Of a DNA stretch of 45,456 nt, positions 1 to 7,212 are shown one piece after another (the first letter of the stretch is position 1; every line of letters starts with the position of its first letter). Position numbers and translations under genes: made by a program. This DNA is from Nitrospirota bacterium. Its GTDB lineage: Bacteria; Nitrospirota; Thermodesulfovibrionia; Thermodesulfovibrionales; JdFR-85. Below the pieces are notes generated by a model. That model did no database searches and was not told the DNA's origin. It saw only the letters and a program-made list of their open reading frames with translations. Location of the stretch: the NCBI GenBank assembly GCA_035873375.1, contig JAYWMQ010000037.1, forward strand, positions 1 through 45,456. The letters are read 5' to 3'.

Positions 1-60
1 CCTCCTGTTTAAGATTTTGTTTGGGTTAGCGCCTATATCTTAACAGGAGGTTTCTTTTTC
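1..60 (+). terminator. Intrinsic terminator of an upstream gene
   Basis: A hairpin with arms at 1-15 and 37-50 (CCTCCTGTT..AAGAT against ATCTTAACAGGAGG, one bulged T) is followed by a T-rich run at 51-59. The T run lies on the plus-strand side, so this should terminate a plus-strand gene that ends before the window. Confidence 0.7.
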
Positions 61-87
61 TTAATAGCTATTAATTTCCTATCTCCT

Positions 88-128
88 ATACTAAAATGGG
101 AGAGTCTAACCTGTCCCATTTTTAGTAT
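88..128. repeat. Hairpin repeat, copy 1
   Basis: Arms at 88-101 and 114-128 pair over about 14 bp with one bulge; the loop reads GAGTCTAACCTG. The core TGGGAGAGTCTAACCTGTCCC resembles TGGGAGAATCCAACCTGCTCCC at 45318-45340 near the other end of the window, so this is a dispersed repeat rather than only a terminator. Confidence 0.55.
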
Positions 129-130
129 AT

Positions 131-172
131 AACGTTGTTACTTACTATGCATAACTTATATGCATTATTAAA
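131..172. repeat. RAYT-associated repeat, copy a
   Basis: The stretch AACGTTGTTACTTACTATGC followed by ATAACTTATATGCATTATTAA matches the sequences flanking the RAYT transposase near 42.4-43.4 kb (shared words: ACGTTGTT, ACTATGCA, TATGCATTAT). It lies about 42 kb from that gene. Confidence 0.5.
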
Positions 173-191
173 TCCCCCTTCGATATAGAAG

Positions 192-240
192 TCAGGGACA
201 TCCTTGCACACTATGCATAATTTATACATTAGTAAGTTCC
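192..240. repeat. RAYT-associated repeat, copy b
   Basis: TCAGGGACATCCTTGCACAC, then CTATGCATAATTTATACATTAGTAAGTTCC. It keeps the CAGGGAC box, the TATGCA core and the AAGTTCC end of the copy beside the transposase gene at 42353-42405. Confidence 0.5.
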
Positions 241-249
241 GCCTCATTC

Positions 250-290
250 ATCACCGCTGGTTCGATTTCACTGCACTGACTTGTTAGACT
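250..290 (-). repeat. attC-like remnant overlapping a gene end
   Basis: On the minus strand the end of the DUF2442 gene reads GTCTAACAAGTCAGTGCAG, then a stop and AAATCGAACCAGCGGT. GTCTAAC fits the RYYYAAC pattern of an integron attC inverse core, and the order CTAACAA..TC..AAATC..CCAGCGGT recurs at 44613-44672. No matching GTTRRRY core is visible downstream, so at best this is a half site or remnant. Confidence 0.3.
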
Positions 291-549
291 TTTTTGGTCT
301 TGGGGCAGGTGTACCGTACAACATTCCCTCAGCACTTATATCCTCATCAATATCAGGCCAACGTATCCCCTCACCATCTCCGATAATTTCATAATGTGCC
401 CGCTGCTCAGGTGTAGCCTCTGATAATCTCCATGACCATGCAAGAGGAACGCTAATTGTTCGTCCATCAACAAGATATGCTGTAATTGAGTCGTCAGTAA
501 CGTCCACATCTTTAATTTTAATTTCCTGGAGCTTAACCACAGTGTTCAT
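268..549 (-). CDS. DUF2442 domain protein (pair 1)
   Basis: The 93-residue product is recognised as DUF2442 from the pattern of a short beta-rich start followed by SITAYLVDGRTISVPLAWSW and RWPDIDEDISAEGML. DUF2442 proteins are small, of unproven function, and are often found next to DUF4160 proteins in mobile or toxin-antitoxin-like settings. Its start overlaps the end of the DUF4160 gene by 17 bp, which implies co-translation. The last six codons lie in an attC-like sequence, so the natural C-terminus may have been replaced. I can give no biochemical function. Confidence 0.8.
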   Translation of the reverse strand: MNTVVKLQEIKIKDVDVTDDSITAYLVDGRTISVPLAWSWRLSEATPEQRAHYEIIGDGEGIRWPDIDEDISAEGMLYGTPAPRPKKSNKSVQ

Positions 550-769
550 ACCATGCCTCCGTTATTATGTCTCTCTTGTTATAAATAATCTCTCGAATAG
601 CATTCAACTCCTTCGGTGAAAATCCGCTATTCTTAGATAAAGCAATCGGCTCTAACCAAAACTTACAAGTCATATTTTCTCTTTGAATATGTATATGTTT
701 CGGTTCATTGCAATCAAAACTATAAAAGTAAAATCTATATGGGCCCTCAATATTTTTTATTGTTGGCAT
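533..769 (-). CDS. DUF4160 domain protein (pair 1)
   Basis: The 78-residue product has the DUF4160 signature: MPTI at the start, then YRFYFYSFDCNEPKHIHIQ, a pattern in which the conserved acidic-Pro-His-x-His stretch is intact. It is the first gene of a two-gene unit with the overlapping DUF2442 gene downstream. The family has no established activity. Its constant pairing with DUF2442 and its His-rich core suggest a two-component module, possibly toxin-antitoxin-like (inference). The start ATG follows a region without a strong ribosome binding site. Confidence 0.8.
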   Translation of the reverse strand: MPTIKNIEGPYRFYFYSFDCNEPKHIHIQRENMTCKFWLEPIALSKNSGFSPKELNAIREIIYNKRDIITEAWYEHCG

Positions 770-1106
770 ATAGCTAATTATCGGGGAATTGTATGAGTTT
801 TGTCAAAATAAATCTTCTTTTTAATCAGCATACCAAAGCTGCAATCAGGCAAGTGAACCACTATCTGCTCGTATTATTCTTTAAAGCATAACCGTTATTA
901 TACTTATTATACACTTTTCCGTATAATACCAAACTCACCACAAAAAATATCAAACCATAAAAGTCAACGGGCGGTAGGGGCAACGGATTTGTCATGCTTT
1001 CTAAGCACTTACCATATTTTAGTAGTTGCATATCACCCGTTTTGTAATGATAATCAGAAAACTGGATTCTCAGCAGCGGCTATTATCCGTCCGCAGGAAT
1101 GAGTTG
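770..1106. other. Gene-free stretch between the two DUF pairs
   Basis: I see no convincing gene or RNA here. GTATAATACCAAACTCAC at 919-936 resembles GTATAATACCAAAATCAC at 1675-1692 upstream of the second pair, so the regions ahead of the two pairs share sequence. 970-1060 looks like degraded repeat sequence. Confidence 0.4.
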
Positions 1107-1358
1107 TTATGGAGAAACTTTTTCTATCTCTTTGCTGTGTTCATATAAAAATTCAGGATCTAAATCTACATGATTGTCCCATTCTATTGCGTCAAAATTA
1201 ACCCTTACCGTTTTAAATTTATTGGGGTCTTTTAACTCTGAAAACTTTCCCAAAGACAAATATGGCTTTAAATCAAATATCCTCTCTTCTTCATTTTCAA
1301 ATTCTAATAGAACTTCATATCCATCTAAAGCCTTTACTGATTTAATTCCAATATACAT
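1107..1358 (-). CDS. DUF2442 domain protein (pair 2)
   Basis: This 83-residue product is a closer match to typical DUF2442 than the first copy: it begins MYIGIKSVKALDGYEVLLEF, continues with a RIFDLKPYLSLGKFSELKD block, then FKTVRVNFDAIEWDNHVDLD and ends EFLYEHS. Such proteins are about 80-90 residues, so it looks complete. It follows the second DUF4160 gene with an 11-bp gap on the same strand, repeating the gene order of pair 1. The two DUF2442 proteins are very different from each other, so this is not a recent tandem duplication. Function unknown. Confidence 0.85.
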   Translation of the reverse strand: MYIGIKSVKALDGYEVLLEFENEEERIFDLKPYLSLGKFSELKDPNKFKTVRVNFDAIEWDNHVDLDPEFLYEHSKEIEKVSP

Positions 1359-1369
1359 AATTACCTCCC

Positions 1370-1636
1370 TTATTTAAGGGGTTCAATTTTAAAAGGTAAC
1401 TCGCCTTTTGATGCCAGTTTCCAGTTTGCAATAAGCTCATCTTTATGAAGCTCTGACCATGCCAATACTAACCGCGTCTGTTTCTTTGGTAAATTGCCAT
1501 CAATTAATTCACATTTTTGAATATCAAAAATAGCTTTATACTCCTGATAGTACGCGTGAAAATGTGGAGGATTATGTTCCCCTGGAGCACAATAGATTCT
1601 AATTATGATGCCGTAAAACATTGATATCGTTGGCAT
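1370..1636 (-). CDS. DUF4160 domain protein (pair 2)
   Basis: The 88-residue product starts MPTISMFYGIIIRIYCAPGE and carries HNPPHFHAYYQ, the defining Pro-Pro-His-x-His signature of DUF4160, followed by the usual helical tail (VLAWSELHKDELIANW). It is the upstream member of a second DUF4160-DUF2442 unit. Its sequence differs greatly from the copy at 533-769, so the two units were probably acquired separately. No function is established for the family. Confidence 0.85.
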   Translation of the reverse strand: MPTISMFYGIIIRIYCAPGEHNPPHFHAYYQEYKAIFDIQKCELIDGNLPKKQTRLVLAWSELHKDELIANWKLASKGELPFKIEPLK

Positions 1637-1860
1637 ATATTCATTTTACCATAACAAGTTAGTAAGTAGTTTAACGTATAATACCAAAATCACTATTTAA
1701 ACTTCCCCCTCCCCACTTAAGAGCTTGTTTTGCGTAAACCCTTGTTTGTCACACCAGAACTAAATTCAGGGCATTGTTTCAGGTTTGCCAAGGCAAATAG
1801 ACTGCGTCTCGTAACTTATTGGTTTTAAGAGATTCTGAAATAAATTCAGAATGACATACT
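1637..1860. other. Gene-free stretch with a REP-type hairpin
   Basis: No gene is visible. At 1831-1855 a short hairpin (ATTCTGAA paired with TTCAGAAT, then GAC) belongs to the ATTCTGAA..TTCAGAATGACA repeat family seen again at 6873-6922. The rest shows no structure I can name. Confidence 0.45.
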
Positions 1861-2003
1861 AATTAGAGTTTGTGTATAAATGTCTTTTTGTCGTCATGCC
1901 GGACTTGATCCGGTATCCGGAAAGCATTGAAAACACTGGATTCCGGCTTAAGAACTACCGGAATGACAGATAGAGAGACTGACTTTATACACAGACTCTA
2001 ATT
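1861..2003. mobile_element. MITE-like element with terminal inverted repeats
   Basis: The left end AATTAGAGTTTGTGTATAAA (1861-1880) and the right end TTTATACACAGACTCTAATT (1984-2003) are inverted copies with a single mismatch; the match continues a few bases inward with one extra base. The 143-bp element has no reading frame. Its interior contains REP-like sequence (GCCGGACTTGATCCGGTATC and GATTCCGGCTTAAGAACTAC). No clear target duplication is seen, so transposition is inferred from the ends only. Confidence 0.5.
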
Positions 2004-2035
2004 ACATATGCAGGGATGAAATATTACAAAATATG

Positions 2036-2044
2036 TGATATAAT
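2036..2044 (+). promoter_or_regulatory. Extended -10 promoter of the structured RNA
   Basis: TGATATAAT at 2036-2044 is an extended -10 element (TGnTATAAT). It ends six bases before G2051, where the structured region begins. No good -35 box is visible, which is common with extended -10 promoters. Confidence 0.6.
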
Positions 2045-2050
2045 ATTTAT

Positions 2051-2160
2051 GGTGAGCGGTGACTACTGGTCCAAGTAACCGGTTCGAGGTCTAAGGCCGG
2101 GGCGTCAGGACATGATCCTGATTATCAGGAGCGCCGACCTCAGTGTAGCACCGTCTCACC
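2051..2160 (+). ncRNA. Unrecognised structured small RNA, about 110 nt
   Basis: The two ends pair: 2051-2056 with 2155-2160, 2058-2061 with 2149-2152, and 2063-2066 with 2145-2148, giving a 14-bp closing stem with small bulges. Inside are a short hairpin at 2067-2081, a stem pairing 2086-2091 with 2136-2141, and an inner stem pairing 2101-2104 with 2132-2135. The tip can fold two ways, because 2116-2121 (TCCTGA) can pair with TCAGGA at either 2105-2110 or 2125-2130. A promoter ends just upstream and there is a short T run at 2179-2183. It lacks the SRP, 6S, tmRNA, RNase P and tRNA hallmarks I know, so the class is unknown. Its 3' end abuts the convergent amidotransferase gene. Confidence 0.55.
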
Positions 2161-2164
2161 ACCC

Positions 2165-2872
2165 TTATCCCCCTGCCCTTTTTATAAATGCCTCAAAAAT
2201 CATCCGTGAGAGTTCACTGTCTCTATCCCGGCCACTGGTTTCATGCTTTAAAACCCTCTCCGGGTGCCATTGAACACCGACGAGGAAGGGATAGTCTTCC
2301 TTGTAAATACCCTCGATTATGCCATCCTCTGCCTCTGCAAAGGATTTCAGTCCATCCCCGAGGTTTGAGACTGCCTGGTGATGGAATGAATTGATGGTGA
2401 ACTCTGAAGACCGAAGGTTTAAGACAGGGGCAAAGGAATCGATAATCTCAATAGTATGCAGACCGCTTCTGTGGTCGATGGCATTGTTAACCTGTAGTTC
2501 AATATCCTGATAAATCGTCCCTCCAAGGGCAACATTTACGAGCTGCATACCGTAGCAGATTGCAAGGACAGGCTTCCGTCTCTTTAAAATCTCCGTTAAA
2601 AGGCCAAGTTCAAAGTCCGTCCTTTCTTTTTTAACAAAATTAAACCTTTCAAGGGGCACTGATATCTCCTCTCTGAGATACTCAGGCAGCAGGTCATCTC
2701 CCCCTGACAGCAGAAGGCCGTCTATCATATTGGCAATCCGGCTGATATCATCCCTCACAGGTGCGATAATCAGGGGCAGACCTCCGGATGACGCAACGGC
2801 AGAGACATAATCCTGCCTGAGCTTAAAGGTCTCATTATCCATATCAGCAGTTATACCGATAACAGGCTTCAT
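2165..2872 (-). CDS. Class I glutamine amidotransferase, gamma-glutamyl-GABA hydrolase family
   Basis: This 235-residue cytoplasmic protein belongs to peptidase family C26 (PuuD-like), which hydrolyses gamma-glutamyl amides. The catalytic triad is visible: Cys106 in LAICYGMQLVN, and His203 and Glu205 in GVQWHPE. Also typical are LLLSGGDDLLP (residues 53-63) and SFHHQAVS (162-169). It lies 14 bp after a D-aminoacylase gene in the same direction; its ribosome binding site overlaps that gene's stop codon. The two probably act together on acylated or gamma-linked amino acids, perhaps from cell-wall turnover (inference). The true substrate cannot be read from the sequence. Confidence 0.85.
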   Translation of the reverse strand: MKPVIGITADMDNETFKLRQDYVSAVASSGGLPLIIAPVRDDISRIANMIDGLLLSGGDDLLPEYLREEISVPLERFNFVKKERTDFELGLLTEILKRRKPVLAICYGMQLVNVALGGTIYQDIELQVNNAIDHRSGLHTIEIIDSFAPVLNLRSSEFTINSFHHQAVSNLGDGLKSFAEAEDGIIEGIYKEDYPFLVGVQWHPERVLKHETSGRDRDSELSRMIFEAFIKRAGG

Positions 2873-2886
2873 TTAAATAAAACACC

Positions 2887-4449
2887 TCATTTCAAAACCC
2901 TTCCGGAGACGGTTCCCGTCAGCTCACAATCCCTCAAAGCCAACGCACCATTGACAAATACATGGACAACGCCTTCCGGTCTTTTGTAAGGCTCTTTAAA
3001 CGTGGCCCTGTCAATAATTCTATCATAATCGAATACGGCTATATCCGCATAATACCCCTCTTTTATGAGTCCCCTGTTCTTGAGTCCAAAAGTCTCGGCA
3101 GGAAGGGATGTTATCTTTTTTATTGCATCCGGCAGGCCCATAAGCCCTTCGTCCCTCACATACCTGCCGATGAACCTCGGAAATGTGCCAAAACCCCTGG
3201 GGTGTGGTTTTCCAATGCGGGTTGGCCCTGACAAAGACCTGACAGAGCTGTCTGACCCTATCATTGTATATGGAAGACAGAGGAATTGCCTGAGGTTGTC
3301 CTCATTCATGGAAAAGAATATCGCCCCTACCCTCGCCTCTTCCTCTATAACAAGATCGATCAGGACATCCACAGGCTTTTCCCCCAGCTTTAAAGAGATA
3401 TCAAGGATATTTTCGCCCTCCATCCACCTGTTTTCATCTCTTGTAACTGATGAGATATAAACACCACCCCAGTAGTCATCTCCCTTTTGCCCAATCTCCG
3501 ACTTTATCCTTGCCACCATTTCAGGGTCCCTCAGACACCTCAGCTCATCATCCACTCCGCCCTCATAGACCCATGAAGGCAATATTGTATCAAGGTCAGT
3601 GCCGGCTGCAACGTAGGGATAACGGTCACAGGTCAGACTGATCCCCTTACCCCTGACACTATCCATTAACTCAACAACCTGCTCTATCTTCCACCAGTTA
3701 TGCCTGCCTGCTGTCTTTATGTGTGATATATGGACTTTAACCTGAGCCTCTCTTGCAATCCTGATAACCTCTTCAATGGACTCCAAAAGGGCGTCACCTT
3801 CACTCCTCATGTGGGATGTATAGATTCCGCAAGGGTTTTCAGATGATAAAACCCTTGAAAGCTCCGCAGTATCGGAATAAACGCCGGGCGGATATATAAG
3901 CCCTGTTGATAGCCCGATTGCACCGTCTCTTATGGCATCCGACAGCAGTCTTTTCATTGCGGACAGGGCGTTTTCGTCAGGGGGATTGCTCTTATAACCC
4001 ATTACTGATGCCCGGATGTTTCCGTGGCCGCAGAGTGTTGCAAAGTTTATTGCAATGCCCCTGCTTTTGAGGATAGCGAAATATTCGCTGAACGAGGACC
4101 ACCTCTCCTCAATGCCCAGCTCCATTAAATCCTGCTCCCTCCGCTCAGCTGCCTCACCATATAGCGGAGCTGCAGACAGGCCGCAGTTGCCGTTTATCTC
4201 AGTGGTTACCCCCTGGAAAAGCTTACCCTCCGCCCTTCCGTCAGCCAGAATTGTAAATTCCGAGTGTGCATGGCTGTCGATAAATCCCGGAGTTACTGTA
4301 AGCCCCGCTGCATCAAGCACTACCCTTGCATCAACCGCATCCCTGCCGATATAGACTATCCTGTCTCCCTCTATCCCGACATTTGTCTCTATCGGCTCCA
4401 TTCCGCTGCCGTCAATAACAACGCCGTTTTTTATGAGACAATCAATCAT
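2887..4449 (-). CDS. N-acyl-D-amino-acid deacylase (D-aminoacylase)
   Basis: The 520-residue amidohydrolase-superfamily enzyme removes acyl groups from N-acyl-D-amino acids. Metal-site residues expected for the family are present: His60 and His62 in GFIDSHAH, Cys89 in GNCG, His213 in YTSHMRSE, His243 in HISHIKTAGRHNW, and Asp400 in MIGSDSS. The N- and C-terminal beta strands (MIDCLIKNGVVIDGSG; ADIAVFDYDRI) form the usual composite sandwich domain. Length is normal for D-aminoacylases. AAAGGA precedes the ATG. It heads a two-gene operon with the amidotransferase. Some relatives are dihydroorotase- or dipeptidase-like, so the exact substrate remains uncertain. Confidence 0.85.
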   Translation of the reverse strand: MIDCLIKNGVVIDGSGMEPIETNVGIEGDRIVYIGRDAVDARVVLDAAGLTVTPGFIDSHAHSEFTILADGRAEGKLFQGVTTEINGNCGLSAAPLYGEAAERREQDLMELGIEERWSSFSEYFAILKSRGIAINFATLCGHGNIRASVMGYKSNPPDENALSAMKRLLSDAIRDGAIGLSTGLIYPPGVYSDTAELSRVLSSENPCGIYTSHMRSEGDALLESIEEVIRIAREAQVKVHISHIKTAGRHNWWKIEQVVELMDSVRGKGISLTCDRYPYVAAGTDLDTILPSWVYEGGVDDELRCLRDPEMVARIKSEIGQKGDDYWGGVYISSVTRDENRWMEGENILDISLKLGEKPVDVLIDLVIEEEARVGAIFFSMNEDNLRQFLCLPYTMIGSDSSVRSLSGPTRIGKPHPRGFGTFPRFIGRYVRDEGLMGLPDAIKKITSLPAETFGLKNRGLIKEGYYADIAVFDYDRIIDRATFKEPYKRPEGVVHVFVNGALALRDCELTGTVSGRVLK

Positions 4450-4591
4450 GTTTTTATCCTTTCACAAAGAGGCATGTTATAAACCCTATTTTACACCACA
4501 GCAACAGGATTTTTGGGTTCTTTCTCGTTTTAAGGGATAAAAAAACGTGCAGGATAGGTTAAAATATTAAAATAAAGGCTTCAAAAAAATA

Positions 4592-4648
4592 GATTCCGGC
4601 TTAAGAACTGCCGGAATGACAGATTTGGGAACCGGAATGACAGATTTG
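4592..4648. repeat. REP-like repeats
   Basis: GATTCCGGCTTAAGAACTGC then CGGAATGACAGAT repeats, with one base changed, the interior of the MITE-like element at about 1940-1972. A second shorter copy, AACCGGAATGACAGATTTG, follows at once. They sit just upstream of the DUF1460 gene. Confidence 0.6.
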
Positions 4649-4669
4649 AAAGTGGAGCATTAAAACATA

Positions 4670-5470
4670 TTGAAGACCGTCCTGGTAATAATAATACTTC
4701 TGACATCATTGACAAGCATCCATACAACTGCTGCTGCCGGGGAGGATGAGCGTATACTCCTGGGCAGGTGGACGCAGGATGAACTGGGCCGCATTATAAG
4801 TGAAGCATCTGAAATCAGGGATGTTGGCAAACGCATAGACTTCCTTTCCGGACGGTTTCTGGGCGTGAAATATCAAGCGTCAACATTAATTGGAGATATG
4901 AACACACCGGAGGTCTTTGTTATAGATCTGCAGGGGGTCGATTGCTTTACATATCTTGATTACATTGAGGCGATGAGGCTGTCAAGGTCCTTTTCTGAAT
5001 TTAAGGAAAACTTAAAAAGAGTGAGATACCGGTCGGGAAAAGTTGCATTTGAAAACAGGAACCATTTTTTTACTGACTGGAGCGTCTTTAATTCAGCCTA
5101 TGTTGATGATATCACCGGAAAGATCGGTGGTCTCAGGACAAAAAGCATCCGGAAAGTGCTGAATCTCAGGAAAGACGGGACTTATTTTCTGCCCGGAATT
5201 ACACCCAGAGAGCGGGAGATTCAATATATCCCCTCAGACGCTATTGATGAAACCGTTATAAAGAGGCTCAGAACAGGGGATTACGTCGGGATTTATACCA
5301 AAATACAGGGGCTGGATGTCACGCATACGGGAATTATTATAAAAAAGCAGGGCAGGGTTTATCTGAGGCATGCCTCTTCAGCAAAGACCAAAAGGAAGGT
5401 GATTGAGCAGGATTTGATTGCATATATCTCAAAAACACCGGGCCTGATCGTGCTCAGACCTAAAGAGTGA
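4670..5470 (+). CDS. DUF1460 exported protein (amidase-like, NlpC/P60-type fold)
   Basis: The 266-residue protein matches DUF1460 proteins, annotated as N-acetylmuramoyl-L-alanine amidase-like and thought to act on cell-wall peptides. An N-terminal hydrophobic signal sequence (residues 1-22) predicts export. Candidate catalytic residues are Cys92 in QGVDCFTYLDY, His219 in DVTHTGIII, and His234 in YLRHASS. The start is TTG, with GGAG about 12 bases upstream, since no ATG fits. The next gene, endonuclease IV, overlaps its stop codon. Enzymatic activity is inferred from the family; some members lack proven activity. Confidence 0.75.
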   Translation: MKTVLVIIILLTSLTSIHTTAAAGEDERILLGRWTQDELGRIISEASEIRDVGKRIDFLSGRFLGVKYQASTLIGDMNTPEVFVIDLQGVDCFTYLDYIEAMRLSRSFSEFKENLKRVRYRSGKVAFENRNHFFTDWSVFNSAYVDDITGKIGGLRTKSIRKVLNLRKDGTYFLPGITPREREIQYIPSDAIDETVIKRLRTGDYVGIYTKIQGLDVTHTGIIIKKQGRVYLRHASSAKTKRKVIEQDLIAYISKTPGLIVLRPKE

Positions 5471-6408
5471 AAACCCCTGTAAATAACAATAGGGGCCTGA
5501 TTCAAAAGCGCGGGATGCGCAGGCTGGGAGTGCACACGTCCATTGCCAACGGCATTCACCTGTCTTTAAAGAGGGCCAAAGCCCTGTGTTGCAGCACTGT
5601 TCAGATATTTTCACATAATCCAAGAATCTGGGCCACAAAAAAGATAAATAATGAAGAGATTGAAAATTTCAGGGAACTAAAGACAGTCCTTGATATCAGA
5701 CCTGTCTTTATCCATTCATCCTACCTTATAAACCTTGCCTCTCCGGACAGGGAGGTCAGAAAAAAGTCCATAAATCTGCTATCCCATGAAATACAGACTG
5801 CGCATCTGCTGAGGGCTGACTATATTGTGCTGCATCCGGGAAAGGCAGTGGGCCGGGATATTAAGGAGGCAATAGGCAGGGCATCAGAGGCCCTCTCCTT
5901 ATCATATAAAAACACCGATGGAGGGGTGGGTATTTTACTTGAAAATACAGCAGGACAAAAGGGAGATATCTCATCTACCATACCCATGATCTCTGAAATT
6001 ATTGAAAACACCCCTCCGGGATGTGTGCAGGGTTTATGTTTCGATACCTGCCACGCCTATGCTGCCAGATATGATATCACTAAAATGGAAGGGCTTGAGA
6101 GGCTGAAAGGGGAAATCATAAAGTATATATCTCCACTGAAGGTTGAACTCATACACCTTAATGACTCAAAAAAGGGATTTGCCTCAGGGGTGGACAGACA
6201 TGAGCATATTGGTGAGGGAACCATCGGACTCTCGGGTCTTGAGCGGTTTCTCTCCTTCCCGTTCTTCAATGCAGTGCCCCTGATACTTGAGACCCCTAAA
6301 AAGTCTGATGACGACGACTGGAAAAACCTTGAAAAAGTGAGAGAGTTGCTCGGATGGGATGAAGCCGGGTGTCAGCCAAAGGTTGATGAAATCCATATCC
6401 CCACATAA
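5467..6408 (+). CDS. nfo: Endonuclease IV
   Basis: This is the AP endonuclease of base-excision repair, a zinc-dependent TIM barrel that cleaves DNA 5' of abasic sites. Family motifs in order are LGVHTSIANG, QIFSHNPRIW, VFIHSSYLINLASP, IVLHPGKAVG, LLENTAGQKGD, CFDTCHAYAARYDI, ELIHLNDSK, GVDRHEHIGEG and PLILETP, supplying the His/Glu/Asp metal ligands. The longest frame starts at a GTG overlapping the previous stop (313 residues). The ATG at 5515 (MRRLGVHTSI, 297 residues) better fits the family N-terminus, but no clear ribosome binding site decides. Its last 37 bp overlap the convergent downstream gene. Confidence 0.93.
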   Translation: MKTPVNNNRGLIQKRGMRRLGVHTSIANGIHLSLKRAKALCCSTVQIFSHNPRIWATKKINNEEIENFRELKTVLDIRPVFIHSSYLINLASPDREVRKKSINLLSHEIQTAHLLRADYIVLHPGKAVGRDIKEAIGRASEALSLSYKNTDGGVGILLENTAGQKGDISSTIPMISEIIENTPPGCVQGLCFDTCHAYAARYDITKMEGLERLKGEIIKYISPLKVELIHLNDSKKGFASGVDRHEHIGEGTIGLSGLERFLSFPFFNAVPLILETPKKSDDDDWKNLEKVRELLGWDEAGCQPKVDEIHIPT

Positions 6409-6854
6409 TGGGTCAGAACTATAACGATTGCAGCTATAGAGAGGTGCTCGGCAATTACCTTCACGGGATTAGTCTTCTGTGTCCTGGCCATGGCGTAACT
6501 GAGAAGACACAACGCCGATAACCCCCATGCCATGCTTACAAACACTGCCACCAGGAGATCGAAGAGCAAAACAGGAATAATAAATGTCAATGAGAAGAGA
6601 AACTTGGAAAAAAAAGTGGCCACTGTTGCCAGCCATATCTCTTTCACTGTATGTCTGTTTTCAGATTCCTCGGAGATATGAATACCCAGGGCGTCTGAAA
6701 AGGCGTCCGCTATGGCAATCGTTAAAATACCCCCGATAACAACAGGCTTTGAATGTGTACCTGAATACAATCCAACCATTAAGCCAAGTGTTGTAATAAT
6801 GCTGGAGGTTAATCCAAAACTGAAACCTATGTTCAATGAGTGATTTTTAATCAT
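6372..6854 (-). CDS. VIT1/CCC1-family membrane protein
   Basis: The product is a small polytopic membrane protein resembling the vacuolar iron/manganese transporter family. The GFSFGLTSSIITTLGLMVGL segment, the following helix with IADAFSDALGIHISEESE, and three further hydrophobic helices are the support. I place the start at ATG 6854 (160 residues). The open frame continues to 6932, but the extra 26 codons (with ICHSELDSESPN) are simply translated REP repeat. No strong ribosome binding site precedes either start. Substrate is unproven; Fe(II) or Mn(II) transport is the family expectation. Confidence 0.65.
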   Translation of the reverse strand: MIKNHSLNIGFSFGLTSSIITTLGLMVGLYSGTHSKPVVIGGILTIAIADAFSDALGIHISEESENRHTVKEIWLATVATFFSKFLFSLTFIIPVLLFDLLVAVFVSMAWGLSALCLLSYAMARTQKTNPVKVIAEHLSIAAIVIVLTHYVGIWISSTFG

Positions 6855-6872
6855 ATCTATATTGATGTTTGG

Positions 6873-6922
6873 AGATTCTGAATCAAGTTCAGAATGACAG
6901 ATAATCAAGTTCAGAATGACAG
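6873..6922. repeat. REP-like repeat, two partial copies
   Basis: GATTCTGAATCAAGTTCAGA followed by ATGACAGATAATCAAGTTCAGAATGACAGAT: one hairpin copy plus a direct half copy of the family also seen at 1831-1855. Confidence 0.6.
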
Positions 6923-6932
6923 ATAACGACAT

Positions 6933-7155
6933 ACATTGTTTTTTTCTGTTTGTGTAACAAATGTTTAATCAGCTAAAACTCTGTATTTATTTGCCGGTTT
7001 ACTAATATGGCTGTTTTTCAGTTAGAGATTGCTTCGCTCCGCTCGCAACGACAAAAATGGCCATTTTCAGACTTTTTATGGCTTCATCAAAGATACCTGC
7101 TTATTTAATTGTAACAGGTTACAGCACTGGATTGAAAATGGTTTGAACCTGAATT
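6933..7155. repeat. Intergenic stretch with a REP-type palindrome
   Basis: No gene is visible between the VIT-like gene and the hppA terminator. At 7025-7052 GAGATTGCTTCGCTCCGCTC then GCAACGAC is a widespread bacterial repeat type with a GCTTCGCTCCGC core. AAAATGGCCATTTT at 7056-7069 is a perfect palindrome. Confidence 0.45.
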
Positions 7156-7190
7156 AAAAAAAGGGAGAAGCACGGGGCTTCTCCCTTTTT
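7156..7190 (-). terminator. Intrinsic terminator of hppA
   Basis: AAAAAGGGAGAAG and CTTCTCCCTTTTT pair perfectly around a short loop, with a T run on both strands. It lies 23 bp past the hppA stop and may act in both directions. Confidence 0.85.
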
Positions 7191-7212
7191 AGAATTACGA
7201 TTCAAAACAGGA

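Noticed and set aside
1-260. CRISPR array
   Set aside because: The repeats near the left end are two imperfect copies of different length without regular spacers; no cas genes are present anywhere in the window.
2051-2160. tRNA-Sec, SRP RNA or 6S RNA for the structured segment
   Set aside because: It lacks a UCA anticodon arm and CCA-type acceptor, lacks the conserved SRP GGAAGG..AGCAG tip, and lacks the 6S open bubble layout.
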